64,000 nt of DNA from Billgrantia ethanolica (GTDB taxonomy: Bacteria; Pseudomonadota; Gammaproteobacteria; Pseudomonadales; Halomonadaceae), in assembly GCF_021404305.1 (NCBI RefSeq), contig NZ_JABFTX010000001.1:806001-870000 (forward strand), given 5' to 3'. The notes beneath the pieces were generated by a model that searched no databases, was not told where the DNA came from, and worked only from the letters and a program-made list of their open reading frames with translations. Both the position numbers and the translations under genes were made by a program. Shown here piece after piece: positions 50,714-60,350 of this stretch; positions within the stretch are counted from its first letter, which is position 1, and every line of letters starts with the position of its first letter.

Positions 50714-51414
50714 TGCGTCTGGATCGATTTCTCGCGGAAACTACCGAGCTGACTCGAAGCCTGGCCAAGAAGGCACTGCACCGTGGTGAAGTCACCCTGA
50801 ACGGCGCCGTGGTAAAGCAGGCCGCAACCAAGGTGGGCGAGGACGACAGGGTGGAGTGGGACGGCAAGCCCCTTGCGCTGGTTGGATTGCGCTATGTGAT
50901 GTTGCACAAGCCCACCGAGGTGGAGTGCAGCGCGCGGCGTGGACTCTATCCGCGGGCCGTGGATCTGATCGAACTGCCCAAGGCCGAAAGATTGCAGACG
51001 GTAGGGCGGCTCGACGTCGACACGACCGGGCTCGTGCTGCTCACCGACGATGGTCAGTGGGCGCATCGTGTCACGTCGCCGCGCCGGCGCTGCGCCAAGG
51101 TATATCGGGCCTCACTGGCCGAACCATTGATGGGAGAGGAGCTGAAAGCGGCCATCGCCCGGTTCGAGGAAGGTTTTCTGCTCGATGGAGAGGAAAAGCC
51201 GACTCTGCCGGCGAAGCTCGTCATGCGCAGCGACCATGAGGCCGAGTTGACGCTTTACGAAGGGCGCTATCATCAGGTCAAACGCATGTTCGCTGCCATC
51301 GGCAATCACGTCATCGCGCTGCACAGGGAGAGCGTGGGACCGCTTGCGTTGGGTTCGCTAGGCCAGGGGCAATGGCGCGAGCTGACTGCTGACGAAGTGG
51401 CTGCCTTCGATTGA
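50713..51414 (+). CDS. rsuA: 16S rRNA pseudouridine(516) synthase
   Basis: 233 aa (E. coli RsuA 231). N-terminal S4 RNA-binding domain (1-47), then the RsuA-type catalytic domain with Asp101 in VGRLDVDTTGLVLLT and the C-terminal EGRYHQVKRMFAAIGN. It modifies U516 of 16S rRNA. Sequence best fits RsuA; RluE/RluB are longer or have different tails. The stop codon abuts that of the opposing GGDEF gene (TGATCA), leaving no room for a terminator. Confidence 0.9.
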   Translation: MRLDRFLAETTELTRSLAKKALHRGEVTLNGAVVKQAATKVGEDDRVEWDGKPLALVGLRYVMLHKPTEVECSARRGLYPRAVDLIELPKAERLQTVGRLDVDTTGLVLLTDDGQWAHRVTSPRRRCAKVYRASLAEPLMGEELKAAIARFEEGFLLDGEEKPTLPAKLVMRSDHEAELTLYEGRYHQVKRMFAAIGNHVIALHRESVGPLALGSLGQGQWRELTADEVAAFD

Positions 51415-53175
51415 TCAGGTGACGGTGGGGGCGTACGTTTCGCATCGGTCGCGTCCACTGCGCTTGGCACGGTAGAGCGCCGTGTCGGCCAATTGAACCA
51501 AGGCGTAGGGATCGTCGGTATGGGCCGGATAGCTGGCGATGCCGCAGGACAGGCCGACAGGACCGAGAGCGCTGTCGCCATGCTCGAAACGATGCTGACG
51601 GATCGTATCGAGTAGGCGCTCGATGGCCTCTCTGGCCTGTCCTTCCGTCGTCGACGGCATGAGAATGACGAACTCCTCACCGCCGAGGCGGCAAACGACA
51701 TCCGCCTCGCGGAAATGCTCACCGATCAGCCTGGCCGTGGTGACCAGCACGCAATCCCCGGCCTCATGACCGTGCAGGTCGTTGAAGAGCTTGAAATGGT
51801 CGATATCGAGCATGGCCAAGGTCAGGGGCGCGCCGCGCTTGGCAATGGCAGCCTCACGGGTAATTATCTCATTGAAATAGCGACGGTTCTTGAGACCCGT
51901 CAGAGGGTCCTGGTAAGAGAAGATGCGGAAGCGTTCGACCAGTTCTTGTAGCTCCCTGGTTCGCTCTGCTACCTCCTTTTCCAGTCGTTGGTTGAGCACG
52001 ACCAGCTCGCGCTGTGTGCGGGCATAGTGGCGCAGCGAGATGGCCACGATGACGAGGCTGAACAAGAGCGCGCCCAAGCTTACCGGGATGCGTTGCCAGG
52101 CCAGCAGACCATGGGCGACCGACATGTCCAGCAGGAGCAACAGGCCGAACACGCCGTAGGCGGCGATAACCAGGCGCTGCTCCCCATCGAGTTGCTTGAG
52201 GCTGCCGATGAGCAGGGCGAACAGCAGCGGCAGGCTGATGGTCAGCAGAACATCGAAGACGGGAAAGGTGCTCGACAGATTGACGACTCCAGCGAGGGCC
52301 AGGCCGATTGCCACCAACCAGTAACCCAGGTGGAATTGCCACAGGCGCCGAATCCAGCGCTTGTGGCGGCCGCTGAACCAGGTTTCCAGTAGTAGCCCGA
52401 TTCCCACCGGCAGGGCGTAGTAACCACCCGACGCCATATAGTCCCACGCCAGCGGTTTGGAAAGCAGGAACTGGCTGGCCTGGGTTTCGGCCAGGATCAT
52501 GATGCCGGAGGCGAGTGAGAACAGCGCGATGCCGATGAAATTTCGGCGTCGCTGTTGCACCAGGGCGAAGCCAGCGGCGAGCAGAGCAAGCAATAGACAG
52601 AAGGCGCTGACGGCCAGATCGGTCGCCGAGCGCTGGAGTATCATAGCGAACAGATCGAGGCGATCCATCAGACGAACTTCGCCCCATAGGCCGATATCGG
52701 TGTAATTGGAATAGACGCGGAAGGAGAGCTGGCGGTCGGCGAAATCCTCCGTCAGGCTAATCATGTGCCACGGCCAGCCCACGAACGGCCCCTCACCGGT
52801 CTCGTCGAAGCTGCCATGCTGGTAAATCAATGCCTCGTCCAGGAAGGCCTGGGCAATGAGGTCGATGCTGTAGATGTACAGCACCGGATCACGCCATTCG
52901 CCTGACGGCAGTGTGATCCTGAACCAAGCGTGACGCCTGCCTTCTCGTCCCGGTGGATTGGAAGGGAAGTCGATGCTGTGCCAGGCGCCTTCAGCATCGG
53001 ATTCGCGAAGCCAAGCGTAGGTGCCATCGGCAAGTTGCGGTGAGTCTCCCCAGCGATATTCCCAGCCTTTGTCGAGATCCAGCGCCGGAGCCGAAGCAAT
53101 GCCACTGGCCGGCCACAGAAGCAGTACCAGTGACAGCGTTATGCAGGGCCACAGTAGCGAGTCAAGGCGGCGCAT
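51415..53175 (-). CDS. Membrane diguanylate cyclase with 7TMR-DISM sensor
   Basis: 586 aa. Signal/anchor helix at the N-terminus, an extracytoplasmic 7TMR-DISMED2-like domain (about 35-175, WHSIDFPSNPPGREGRRHAWFRITLP), seven membrane helices (about 185-385), a short coiled coil (LNQRLEKEVAERTRELQELVERF) and a GGDEF domain. The active site is GGEEF (498-502) and the inhibitory RxxD site READ (489-492) lies exactly five residues before it, so the enzyme should make cyclic-di-GMP and be product-inhibited. ATG 53175 is preferred to the GTG at 53205 because of a GGGA upstream. Confidence 0.9.
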   Translation of the reverse strand: MRRLDSLLWPCITLSLVLLLWPASGIASAPALDLDKGWEYRWGDSPQLADGTYAWLRESDAEGAWHSIDFPSNPPGREGRRHAWFRITLPSGEWRDPVLYIYSIDLIAQAFLDEALIYQHGSFDETGEGPFVGWPWHMISLTEDFADRQLSFRVYSNYTDIGLWGEVRLMDRLDLFAMILQRSATDLAVSAFCLLLALLAAGFALVQQRRRNFIGIALFSLASGIMILAETQASQFLLSKPLAWDYMASGGYYALPVGIGLLLETWFSGRHKRWIRRLWQFHLGYWLVAIGLALAGVVNLSSTFPVFDVLLTISLPLLFALLIGSLKQLDGEQRLVIAAYGVFGLLLLLDMSVAHGLLAWQRIPVSLGALLFSLVIVAISLRHYARTQRELVVLNQRLEKEVAERTRELQELVERFRIFSYQDPLTGLKNRRYFNEIITREAAIAKRGAPLTLAMLDIDHFKLFNDLHGHEAGDCVLVTTARLIGEHFREADVVCRLGGEEFVILMPSTTEGQAREAIERLLDTIRQHRFEHGDSALGPVGLSCGIASYPAHTDDPYALVQLADTALYRAKRSGRDRCETYAPTVT

Positions 53176-53255
53176 GGGCGACGGTCCCGGGTCGGGGGAA
53201 TTCACATTATGTCACGATGTGCGTTGAAATCGTGTGTCGACGTTCTTCTAAACGG

Positions 53256-53261
53256 ATTATA
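53256..53261 (-). promoter_or_regulatory. Consensus -10 element upstream of the GGDEF gene
   Basis: TATAAT on the minus strand, 80 bp upstream of the start codon, in an AT-rich gap. No recognisable -35 at 16-18 bp, so it may need an activator. Confidence 0.45.
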
Positions 53262-53309
53262 CCGTTATCTTCCTACGCGCTCTGATTCATCTCATATGAC
53301 ATAGAAAAA

Positions 53310-54902
53310 TCAATCGAAAGCAGAAAGGCCAGCCGCCTTGACCAGCGCTTGCGTATACGGGCTGGTCGGTTCGGCCAGCAGCGGCAGACATTCTCCCTGT
53401 TCTACCAACTCACCATCCTTGAGTACCAGAATGCGGTGCGCCATGGCCCGCACCACCGCAAGATCATGACTGATGAACAAGAAGCTCAAGCCACGCCGAG
53501 CCTGCAGGTCACGCAACAGTTCGACGAGCTGCTTCTGTACCGTGCGATCGAGGGCCGAGGTGGGTTCATCGAGCACGACCAGCTCGGGTTCCAGAATCAG
53601 CGCTCGGGCCACGGCAATGCGCTGGCGTTGACCTCCCGAGAACTCGTGGGGATAGCGGGCGGCACAATCACTCGGCAACCCGACCTCCTTGATGGCTGCC
53701 GCCACCCGCACGGCGACTTCCTCTTCGGAAAGCTCGGGGTAATGGAAACGCAGCCCCTCACTGATGATGTCCGAGACGGGCATGCGCGGCGATAGTGAGC
53801 CATAGGGGTCCTGAAACACGACCTGAATACGGCGCCGCCGCTTGCGCAGGGCATTGCCGGTCAGGCGGTCCAGCCGTTCGCCGTCGAGTTCGATCTCGCC
53901 ACGCGACTCCACCAGGCGCAGCAGAGCCATGGCCAGGGTGGTCTTGCCGGAGCCGGACTCACCGACGATGCCCAGGGTTTCACCGGGAGCGAGGTGCAGG
54001 TCGATCGGTTTCACTGCCTCGAACGCTGGCGGGCGCTTGGCGAACAGCCGCTTGGCACGCTGAAAGCTGACCGAGACGCCGCGCGCATCGAGCAGGCGAG
54101 CCGTCGAGGTGACCGGAGCGGGGCGTCCCGTCGGCTCGGCATCCAGCAGGGTACGCGTGTAGGCGCTGCGCGGTGAGGAGAAGACGTCATCGACCGGGCC
54201 GGTCTCCTGCTCCTGGCCGTTGAAGAGCACGCAGACGCGATCGGCATGCCGCCGCACCAGGTTGAGATCGTGGGTGATGAAGAGCATACCCATGCCATGA
54301 CGTTCACGCAGTTCGGCGAGCAGGGCGAGGATGTCCTGCTGCACGGTCACGTCGAGTGCCGTGGTGGGCTCGTCGGCGATCAGCAGTTCAGGATCGTTGG
54401 CGATAGCCATGGCGATCATCACGCGCTGACGCTGGCCACCGGAGAGCTGATGCGGCCAGGCGTCGAGCAGCTCGTCGGGCCGCGGCAGCTTGACCTGCTC
54501 GAGCAACTTGCGGCTGCGTTCGCGTGCCGCGCGGCCTGATAGTCCCTGATGCAATCGCAGGGTCTCGCCGATCTGCTTGGCGATGGTGTGCAGCGGATTG
54601 AGCGAGGTCATCGGCTCCTGGAACACGAAGCCTACGCGTCTACCAAGTAGCGATTGCCACTGACGCTTCTTCAGCGTGGCAAGATCCGTCTCGCCCAGCC
54701 AGCGACCGCCGCTGACGTCGGCGTTGTCCGGCAGCAGGTTCATGGCACCGAGCGCCGAGACTGACTTGCCGGAGCCGGACTCGCCGACCAGTGCCAGGGT
54801 TTCACCACGATGAACCTCCAGCGAGAGCTCCTTGAGTACCGGCTTGTCGCCGAAGGCGATCGACAGCTTGTCGAGGCGAAGCAAGGGCTGAGAATCAGGC
54901 AT
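53310..54902 (-). CDS. yejF: Peptide ABC transporter, duplicated ATPase YejF
   Basis: 530 aa with two complete nucleotide-binding domains: Walker A GESGSGKS at 40-47 and again near 320, LSGGQRQRVMIAMA and FSGGQRQRIAVARA signatures, Walker B LLIADEPTTALD and LVVLDEPTSALD. Length and fused arrangement match E. coli YejF (529 aa). It powers the YejABEF importer for oligopeptides and microcin C-like peptides. Overlaps yejE by 8 bp; last gene of the operon yejABEF. Confidence 0.93.
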   Translation of the reverse strand: MPDSQPLLRLDKLSIAFGDKPVLKELSLEVHRGETLALVGESGSGKSVSALGAMNLLPDNADVSGGRWLGETDLATLKKRQWQSLLGRRVGFVFQEPMTSLNPLHTIAKQIGETLRLHQGLSGRAARERSRKLLEQVKLPRPDELLDAWPHQLSGGQRQRVMIAMAIANDPELLIADEPTTALDVTVQQDILALLAELRERHGMGMLFITHDLNLVRRHADRVCVLFNGQEQETGPVDDVFSSPRSAYTRTLLDAEPTGRPAPVTSTARLLDARGVSVSFQRAKRLFAKRPPAFEAVKPIDLHLAPGETLGIVGESGSGKTTLAMALLRLVESRGEIELDGERLDRLTGNALRKRRRRIQVVFQDPYGSLSPRMPVSDIISEGLRFHYPELSEEEVAVRVAAAIKEVGLPSDCAARYPHEFSGGQRQRIAVARALILEPELVVLDEPTSALDRTVQKQLVELLRDLQARRGLSFLFISHDLAVVRAMAHRILVLKDGELVEQGECLPLLAEPTSPYTQALVKAAGLSAFD

Positions 54903-55980
54903 TGGGCTGAGTCCTGGTCAACGGGGTGGCGCTTGGTGCGTGCTGAATATGGCGAGGATCGAAGGCATCGCGCAGCCCTTCGCCGATGAATACCAGCAGC
55001 GAGAGCATCAGCGACAGACTGACGAAGGCAGTGATGCCGAGCCACGGAGCATGTAGGTTGTTCTTGCCTTGGGCCACCAGTTCGCCCAGGGAGGGCGAAC
55101 CGGGGGGCAGGCCGAAGCCGAGGAAATCGAGGGCCGTCAGGGTGGTGATGGCGCCGGTGAACAGGAACGGAATGAAGGTCAGCGTGGCGACCATGGCATT
55201 GGGCAGAACGTGACGCCACATGATCAGCCGCGACGGCAAGCCCATCGCCTTGGCCGCGCGGACGTATTCCAGGTTACGCGCGCGCAGGAACTCGGCGCGC
55301 ACCACGTCCACCAGACCGAGCCAGGAGAACAGCAACATGATGCCCAGCAGCCACCAGAAGCCGGGCTGGACCAGGCTGGCCAGAATGATCAGCAGGAACA
55401 GCACCGGCAGCCCCGACCATATCTCGGTGAGCCGCTGGCCGATCAGGTCGGTCTTGCCGCCGAAGTAGCCCTGTATGCCGCCGATGATCACACCCATCAC
55501 CAGCGAGCCGGCGGTCAGCACCAGAGCGAAGAAGACCGACAGGCGGAAACCGTAGATGACCCGGGCCAGCACGTCGCGCCCCTGATCGTCCGTGCCTAGC
55601 CAGTGGCGGGCGTCGGGCGGCGAGGGCGAAGGCCGCATCATCTGCATGTCCAGCGTCTGGTAGGAAAACGGTATCAGCGGCCAGATCGCCCAGCCGTTCT
55701 CTTCGATCTGCTGCTGGATGAACGGATCGTGATAGTCCGTCCGGGTAGGCAGAAAGCCGCCGAATTCCGTTTCGGGATAGTCTACCAGCAGCGGCATGTA
55801 CCACTGTCCGTCATACTGCATGACGATCGGCTTGTCGTTGGCGATCAGCTCCGCCGCCAGACTGACCACGAACAGGGCGAGGAAGATCCACAGCGAGATC
55901 CGGGCGCGCCGGTTGCTGCGAAAGACATCGATACGACGGCGCGCAATGGGGGAGAGCTTGGCGGTGAAGGCAGTCAGCAT
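54895..55980 (-). CDS. yejE: Peptide ABC transporter permease YejE
   Basis: 361 aa. One N-terminal helix, a periplasmic insert (IANDKPIVMQYDGQWYMPLL ... FLPTRTDYHDPFIQ) typical of YejE, then LGTDDQGRDVLARVIYGFR and the C-terminal permease domain with YVRAAKAMGLPSRLIMWRHVLPN as the ATPase-contacting loop. Starts 4 bp after yejB ends. Confidence 0.92.
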   Translation of the reverse strand: MLTAFTAKLSPIARRRIDVFRSNRRARISLWIFLALFVVSLAAELIANDKPIVMQYDGQWYMPLLVDYPETEFGGFLPTRTDYHDPFIQQQIEENGWAIWPLIPFSYQTLDMQMMRPSPSPPDARHWLGTDDQGRDVLARVIYGFRLSVFFALVLTAGSLVMGVIIGGIQGYFGGKTDLIGQRLTEIWSGLPVLFLLIILASLVQPGFWWLLGIMLLFSWLGLVDVVRAEFLRARNLEYVRAAKAMGLPSRLIMWRHVLPNAMVATLTFIPFLFTGAITTLTALDFLGFGLPPGSPSLGELVAQGKNNLHAPWLGITAFVSLSLMLSLLVFIGEGLRDAFDPRHIQHAPSATPLTRTQPNA

Positions 55981-55984
55981 CGTC

Positions 55985-57058
55985 TCAGGACTCCCGGGTC
56001 TCGAAGTCTATGCGCGGGTCCACCCAGACATAGGTGAGATCTGAGATCAGCTTCAGGATGAGCCCGATCAGGGTATACAGGAACAGGGTGCCGAAGATCA
56101 CTGGGTAGTCGCGCTGCATCACCGCCTCGAAACCGAGCAGGCCGAGCCCTTCGAGGGAGAAGATCACCTCGATCAGCAGCGATCCGGTGAAGAAAATCGT
56201 GACCAACGCCCCCGGCAGGCCGGCGATGATGATCAGCATGGCGTTGCGGAACACGTGGCCATACAGGGTGCGCCGGTCACTGGCGCCCTTGGCTCGCGCC
56301 GTCAGCACGTACTGCTTGTGAATCTCGTCCAGGAAGCTGTTCTTGGTCAGCATGGTCAGGGTGGCGAAACTGCCGATGGTCATGGCCGTGACCGGCAGGG
56401 TGATGTGCCAGAAGTAGTCCTTGATCTTGCCCCAGGTGGAGAGCTCCTCGAAGTCCGGCGAGGTCAATCCTCGCAGCGGAAATAGGTCCCAGTAGCTGCC
56501 GCCGGCGAACAGCACGATCAGCAGAATGGCGAACAGGAAACCGGGAATGGCATAGCCGACGATCACCAGCCCCGAGGTCCAGACGTCGAAGCGTGAGCCG
56601 TGATGCAGCGCCTTGCGTATCCCCAGCGGGATCGAGATCAGATAGACCAGCAGCGTGGTCCACAGGCCCAGCGAGATCGACACCGGCAGGCGTTCGATCA
56701 TCAACTCCACCACCGGCCGATCGCGGAAGAAGCTGTTGCCGAAATCGAAGGTGACGTAGTCACGCATCATGGTCAGGAAGCGGATGTGGGCCGGCTTGTC
56801 AAAGCCGAACTGCTGCTCGAGCTGCTCGATGAAGCGCGGATCGACGCCGCGGGCGCCGCGTGACTCATCCTGCACCACCACGTCGCCGCCGCCGGCATCC
56901 AGGCGGGTGCTGGCCATGGCGTCCATGCCCTCGAAGCGGGCCAGCATCTGGTCGATGGGGCCGCCGGGAGCGGCCTGCACGATGATGAAGTTGAGCAGCA
57001 TGATGCCGATCAGGGTCGGGATCATCAGCAGCAGGCGGCGCAGGATGTAGCGACTCAC
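55985..57058 (-). CDS. yejB: Peptide ABC transporter permease YejB
   Basis: 357 aa. DppB/OppB-type start [34 protein letters not shown], then a YejB-specific insertion ([18 protein letters not shown] ... [12 protein letters not shown]) and a permease domain with [27 protein letters not shown]. Six membrane helices. Second gene after yejA (44-bp gap). Confidence 0.92.
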   Translation of the reverse strand: MSRYILRRLLLMIPTLIGIMLLNFIIVQAAPGGPIDQMLARFEGMDAMASTRLDAGGGDVVVQDESRGARGVDPRFIEQLEQQFGFDKPAHIRFLTMMRDYVTFDFGNSFFRDRPVVELMIERLPVSISLGLWTTLLVYLISIPLGIRKALHHGSRFDVWTSGLVIVGYAIPGFLFAILLIVLFAGGSYWDLFPLRGLTSPDFEELSTWGKIKDYFWHITLPVTAMTIGSFATLTMLTKNSFLDEIHKQYVLTARAKGASDRRTLYGHVFRNAMLIIIAGLPGALVTIFFTGSLLIEVIFSLEGLGLLGFEAVMQRDYPVIFGTLFLYTLIGLILKLISDLTYVWVDPRIDFETRES

Positions 57059-57102
57059 GATAGATCATCCTCGTAGGAGCTTGGGTGGCGAACAGTGACT
57101 GC

Positions 57103-58935
57103 CTACCTGCGTCGCAGACGGCGGTTCAGCTCGGCTTCGCGGGCGGTATCCACCCACCAGGCCGAAAGGTCCAAGCCATACTTGGGAAACGGCTCCGGAT
57201 AGCCGAACTTGTCCCATACCGCTATGCGGGTTTCGCCGGAATGGTACTGGGGAATAGTGATGAAACTCCACAGTAGTACCCGGTCCAGCGCACGCGTGGC
57301 GGTGTTGAGCTCCTCTCGGCTGTCGGCACGAATGATGCGCTCCACCAGATCGTCCACCGCCGGGCTCTCGAGCCCCATCAGATTGCGGCTCTGGGGCGAG
57401 TGGGCAAACTCGCTGGTCCAGTATTCGCGCTGCTCGTTACCAGGGTTGTTAGACTGGGGGAACTGACCGACGACGATATCGAAGTCGAAGCTGCGCAAGC
57501 GGTTGAGGAACTGGTTGATGTCGACGATGCGCAGCCGGCCCTGCACGCCGAGGCGCGACATGTTGCGTAGCATCGGCTGCACCACGCGCTCCATGCCGCT
57601 GTCGAACAGCATTACCTCGACGGTGAGAGGGCGCCCACGCTCATCGACCAATCTGCCGTCACGTACCTCATAGCCGGCTTCGAGCAGCAGGTCGTAGGCA
57701 AGCCGCAGGCGCTCGCGCAGATCCTCAGGATGGTCGATGGGTACCGGACTGTCGAAGACATGCGCAGGGAGCTCGTCACGATGGGGCTCGAGCAGTTCGA
57801 GCTCCGCTTCGCTGGGCAAGCCTTCCGCCGCCATTTCGGAGTTCTGGAAATAGCTCTCGGTGGGGTGATAGGAGTCGTAGAACAGATTGGCGTTGAGCCA
57901 GGGGAAGTCGAAGGTCAGGTTCAGCGCTTCACGAACTCGGGGATCCTGGAACTTGTCACGGCGCAGGTTGAATACGAACGACTGCATTCGCGAGGGTTGG
58001 CCGTCCGGCACGGTGATCCGCTTGACCAGACCGTCGCGATAGGCGGGGAAGTCGTAGCCGATGGCCCAGGTGGCCGCGCGGGCATCGATGCGGTAGTCCA
58101 TCACGCCCGCCTTGAAGGCTTCCCAGGCGATGTCGCGATCGCGGTAGTAGTCGTAGACCAGGCGGTCGATGTTGTGCCGGCCGACGTTCACCGGCAGGTC
58201 ACGCCCCCAGTAGTCGTCGTCGCGCCGATAAACGATGCGCCGACCGGGCTCGACGCTGGCGATTCGGTACGGTCCCGAACCGGGATGGCGCGCCAGTGTC
58301 GGTGCGCTGAAGTCGCGCTCTTCCCAGTAGTGCTTGGGCAAGATCGGCAGCTGGCCGACGATCAGCGGCAGCTCACGTGAGTGGTTGGCGGAGAACTCGA
58401 AGCGCACGGTATGGGTGTCCAGCGCCACGACCCGTTCGACGTCAGCGTAATAGCCGCGATAGAACGGATTGCCCTCCTCGATCAGCAGGTTGAAGCTGAA
58501 TACCACGTCTTCGGCCGTTACCGGCTCGCCGTCATGGAAGCGGGCCTCAGGGCGCAGATCGAACTCGATCCAGTAGCGCTCCGGGTCGAGCCGCATGCCT
58601 TCGGCCAGCAGGCCGTAGACGCTGAACGGCTCGTCGGCATTCTCGGTGAGCAGCGTATCGTAAATCTGCCCGATGCCGATGGCCGGCGTGCCGCGAATGA
58701 TGAACGGGTTGGTCGAATCGAAGCTGCTGCCTACCGCCGCCTGCGTCATGGTGCCACCCTTGGGAGCGTCGGGCTCCACATAGGGAAAGTGGCTGAAATC
58801 TTCGGGCAGGGCGGGCTCATCGTAGAGTGCCAAGCCATGCACGGTAGGAACGGTCTCGGGATCGGCCGCGAGCGGAGAGGTCCACCCGCCGATCAACAGA
58901 CAGCAGCACAGCGTCGAGCGCAAGACGAACCGCAT
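57103..58935 (-). CDS. yejA: Peptide ABC transporter substrate-binding protein YejA
   Basis: 610 aa (E. coli YejA 604). Signal peptide MRFVLRSTLCCCLLIGGWTS. Family-5 binding-protein motifs: GLALYDEPALPEDFSHFPYVEPDAPKGG near the mature start, PFSVYGLLAEGMRLDPERYWIEFDLRPEARFHDGEPVTAEDVVFSFN (split here for reading) and the C-terminal Yej feature SQSRNLMGLESPAVDDLVE-like HSPQSRNLMGLESPAVDDLVE. AAGGA nine bases before ATG. First gene of the operon; mltD lies upstream in the same direction. Confidence 0.92.
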   Translation of the reverse strand: MRFVLRSTLCCCLLIGGWTSPLAADPETVPTVHGLALYDEPALPEDFSHFPYVEPDAPKGGTMTQAAVGSSFDSTNPFIIRGTPAIGIGQIYDTLLTENADEPFSVYGLLAEGMRLDPERYWIEFDLRPEARFHDGEPVTAEDVVFSFNLLIEEGNPFYRGYYADVERVVALDTHTVRFEFSANHSRELPLIVGQLPILPKHYWEERDFSAPTLARHPGSGPYRIASVEPGRRIVYRRDDDYWGRDLPVNVGRHNIDRLVYDYYRDRDIAWEAFKAGVMDYRIDARAATWAIGYDFPAYRDGLVKRITVPDGQPSRMQSFVFNLRRDKFQDPRVREALNLTFDFPWLNANLFYDSYHPTESYFQNSEMAAEGLPSEAELELLEPHRDELPAHVFDSPVPIDHPEDLRERLRLAYDLLLEAGYEVRDGRLVDERGRPLTVEVMLFDSGMERVVQPMLRNMSRLGVQGRLRIVDINQFLNRLRSFDFDIVVGQFPQSNNPGNEQREYWTSEFAHSPQSRNLMGLESPAVDDLVERIIRADSREELNTATRALDRVLLWSFITIPQYHSGETRIAVWDKFGYPEPFPKYGLDLSAWWVDTAREAELNRRLRRR

Positions 58936-59044
58936 CTAAGACATCCTTGGTAGGGGCTATCCCGGAAAATCGAGCATTACCGCCATAAGGTGTCAGGCCA
59001 CCCGTCGCTTGTAAACCTCGGTTTGTGCTGCGTTGCTACCTATT

Positions 59045-60211
59045 TTACCGTGCGGCCAGGCTACGATGAGGAATCTCCAGGGTCTGGCCCACCTGAATGG
59101 TGTCACCGCGCAGACCGTTATGCTGACGCAGCTCGGCCACGCCGATACCATGGCGAGCCGCAATGGCAGAGAGGCTGTCGCCGCGCTGCACGAGATATTG
59201 GCCGTCGCCAGCCGGTGCTGGAGATGCCTGTGGTGCGGGAGCGCTCAGCTCGGCCAGTACCAGCTCTTCCTGCTCGACCGGCACCAGCACCACCTCGACC
59301 GTTGAGGGGTTGGCGCTACCGTTGGTCAGGCCGGGGTTGAGCGCGGTGAGTTCCGAGGCGGCAACGCCGGTCGCCCTGGCCAGTTGGGCGAGCTCGATGG
59401 GACGGTTGACCGGCACCTTGGCAAAGGCCGGTGCATCGTCGATCTCGGGCAGGGCGACACCGTAGGCATCGGGATCGTCGATGATCGCCGCGATGGCGTT
59501 CAGCTTGGGCAGGTACTGCATCGTTTCGTTGGGCAGCTGCAACTGCCAGTAGTCGCCGGCTTCGCCGCGCGCTTGAGCGCCATGGCGTGCGCGGTTGACC
59601 GTGCCGGCACCGGCGTTGTACGCCGCCAGAGAAAGCTCGATGTCGCCTTCGTACCACTGCTCGGCCTGCAGTTCGATGTAGTCCAACGCTGCATGAGTGG
59701 CGGCAACCACATCGAGACGACCATCGTAGCCGCCGTGCCGGCGCAACCCCAGCGCGTCGGCGGTGCCGGGCATGAACTGCCAGAGCCCGGCGGCCCCGCG
59801 ATGGCTGCGGGCATGCGGATCGTAGGAGCTTTCGATGAAAGGGATGAGGCTCACTTCGCCGGGCAACCCGCGCTGCTCCACCTGCTCGGTGATCCAGGCC
59901 ATCCAGGGGCGGGCACGCTCGATGATCTCGACCACGTTGTGGGGATTGGCGCGATAGTGCTCGATCCAGTGCTGCACGCGGGCGTCATGACGTCGTTCCT
60001 GCCATGCCAGGTTTTCCCGCAGTCGTTCCCAGGCATCTCCCGGCATGGCCTCGAGAGTCAAGTCGTCCCAAAAATGGTGGGCGGGCAAGGCAGGCGAAGC
60101 GCCTGGATGAGGTGAGGCCAACAGCGCCGGGCTGGTTGCCGATAGCGCACCGATCATGGCAATGCCGCCGGCGAGTGCCAGCGTCCACTGCCTGGTCGTT
60201 CGATAAGTCAT
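59045..60211 (-). CDS. mltD: Membrane-associated lytic murein transglycosylase with LysM (MltD-like)
   Basis: 388 aa. Signal peptide MTYRTTRQWTLALAGGIAMIGALSA without a lipobox, unlike E. coli MltD. SLT domain with catalytic Glu127 in LIPFIESSYDPHARS, GAAGLWQFMPGTADALGL and ELSLAAYNAGAGTVNRA. One clear C-terminal LysM (YLVQRGDSLSAIAARHGIGVAELRQHN, about 341-385), preceded by a weaker LysM-like stretch (PIELAQLARATGVAASELTALNPG). It cleaves peptidoglycan in the periplasm. E. coli mltD is also next to gloB, and the same neighbour pair is conserved here. Confidence 0.9.
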   Translation of the reverse strand: MTYRTTRQWTLALAGGIAMIGALSATSPALLASPHPGASPALPAHHFWDDLTLEAMPGDAWERLRENLAWQERRHDARVQHWIEHYRANPHNVVEIIERARPWMAWITEQVEQRGLPGEVSLIPFIESSYDPHARSHRGAAGLWQFMPGTADALGLRRHGGYDGRLDVVAATHAALDYIELQAEQWYEGDIELSLAAYNAGAGTVNRARHGAQARGEAGDYWQLQLPNETMQYLPKLNAIAAIIDDPDAYGVALPEIDDAPAFAKVPVNRPIELAQLARATGVAASELTALNPGLTNGSANPSTVEVVLVPVEQEELVLAELSAPAPQASPAPAGDGQYLVQRGDSLSAIAARHGIGVAELRQHNGLRGDTIQVGQTLEIPHRSLAAR

Positions 60212-60266
60212 ACGTTCTCCTTCTGGGCATTCGTCATCGTGTTGCCCATGGGATGCGTCGATTCTT

Positions 60267-60350
60267 GAAAACCGTGTCTTCGAAAAAACCGTCTATAAAA
60301 CCGTCTTTCAAAAGCGTGTCGTCAAAACCGGTGTCAGAAACCGTCTTTCC
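60267..60350. repeat. Degenerate tandem array of 13-15 bp units at the 3' end of gloB
   Basis: Six units of consensus AAAACCGTcTTTC start at about 60267, 60282, 60297, 60310, 60324 and 60338. The last two overlap the gloB stop and final codons (KDGF read on the minus strand); the others lie in the 122-bp gap to mltD. Confidence 0.7.

Noticed and set aside
60267..60350. Short repeats near gloB considered as a CRISPR array.
   Set aside because: Units are 13-15 bp, degenerate and directly adjacent without spacers; no cas genes are in the window.
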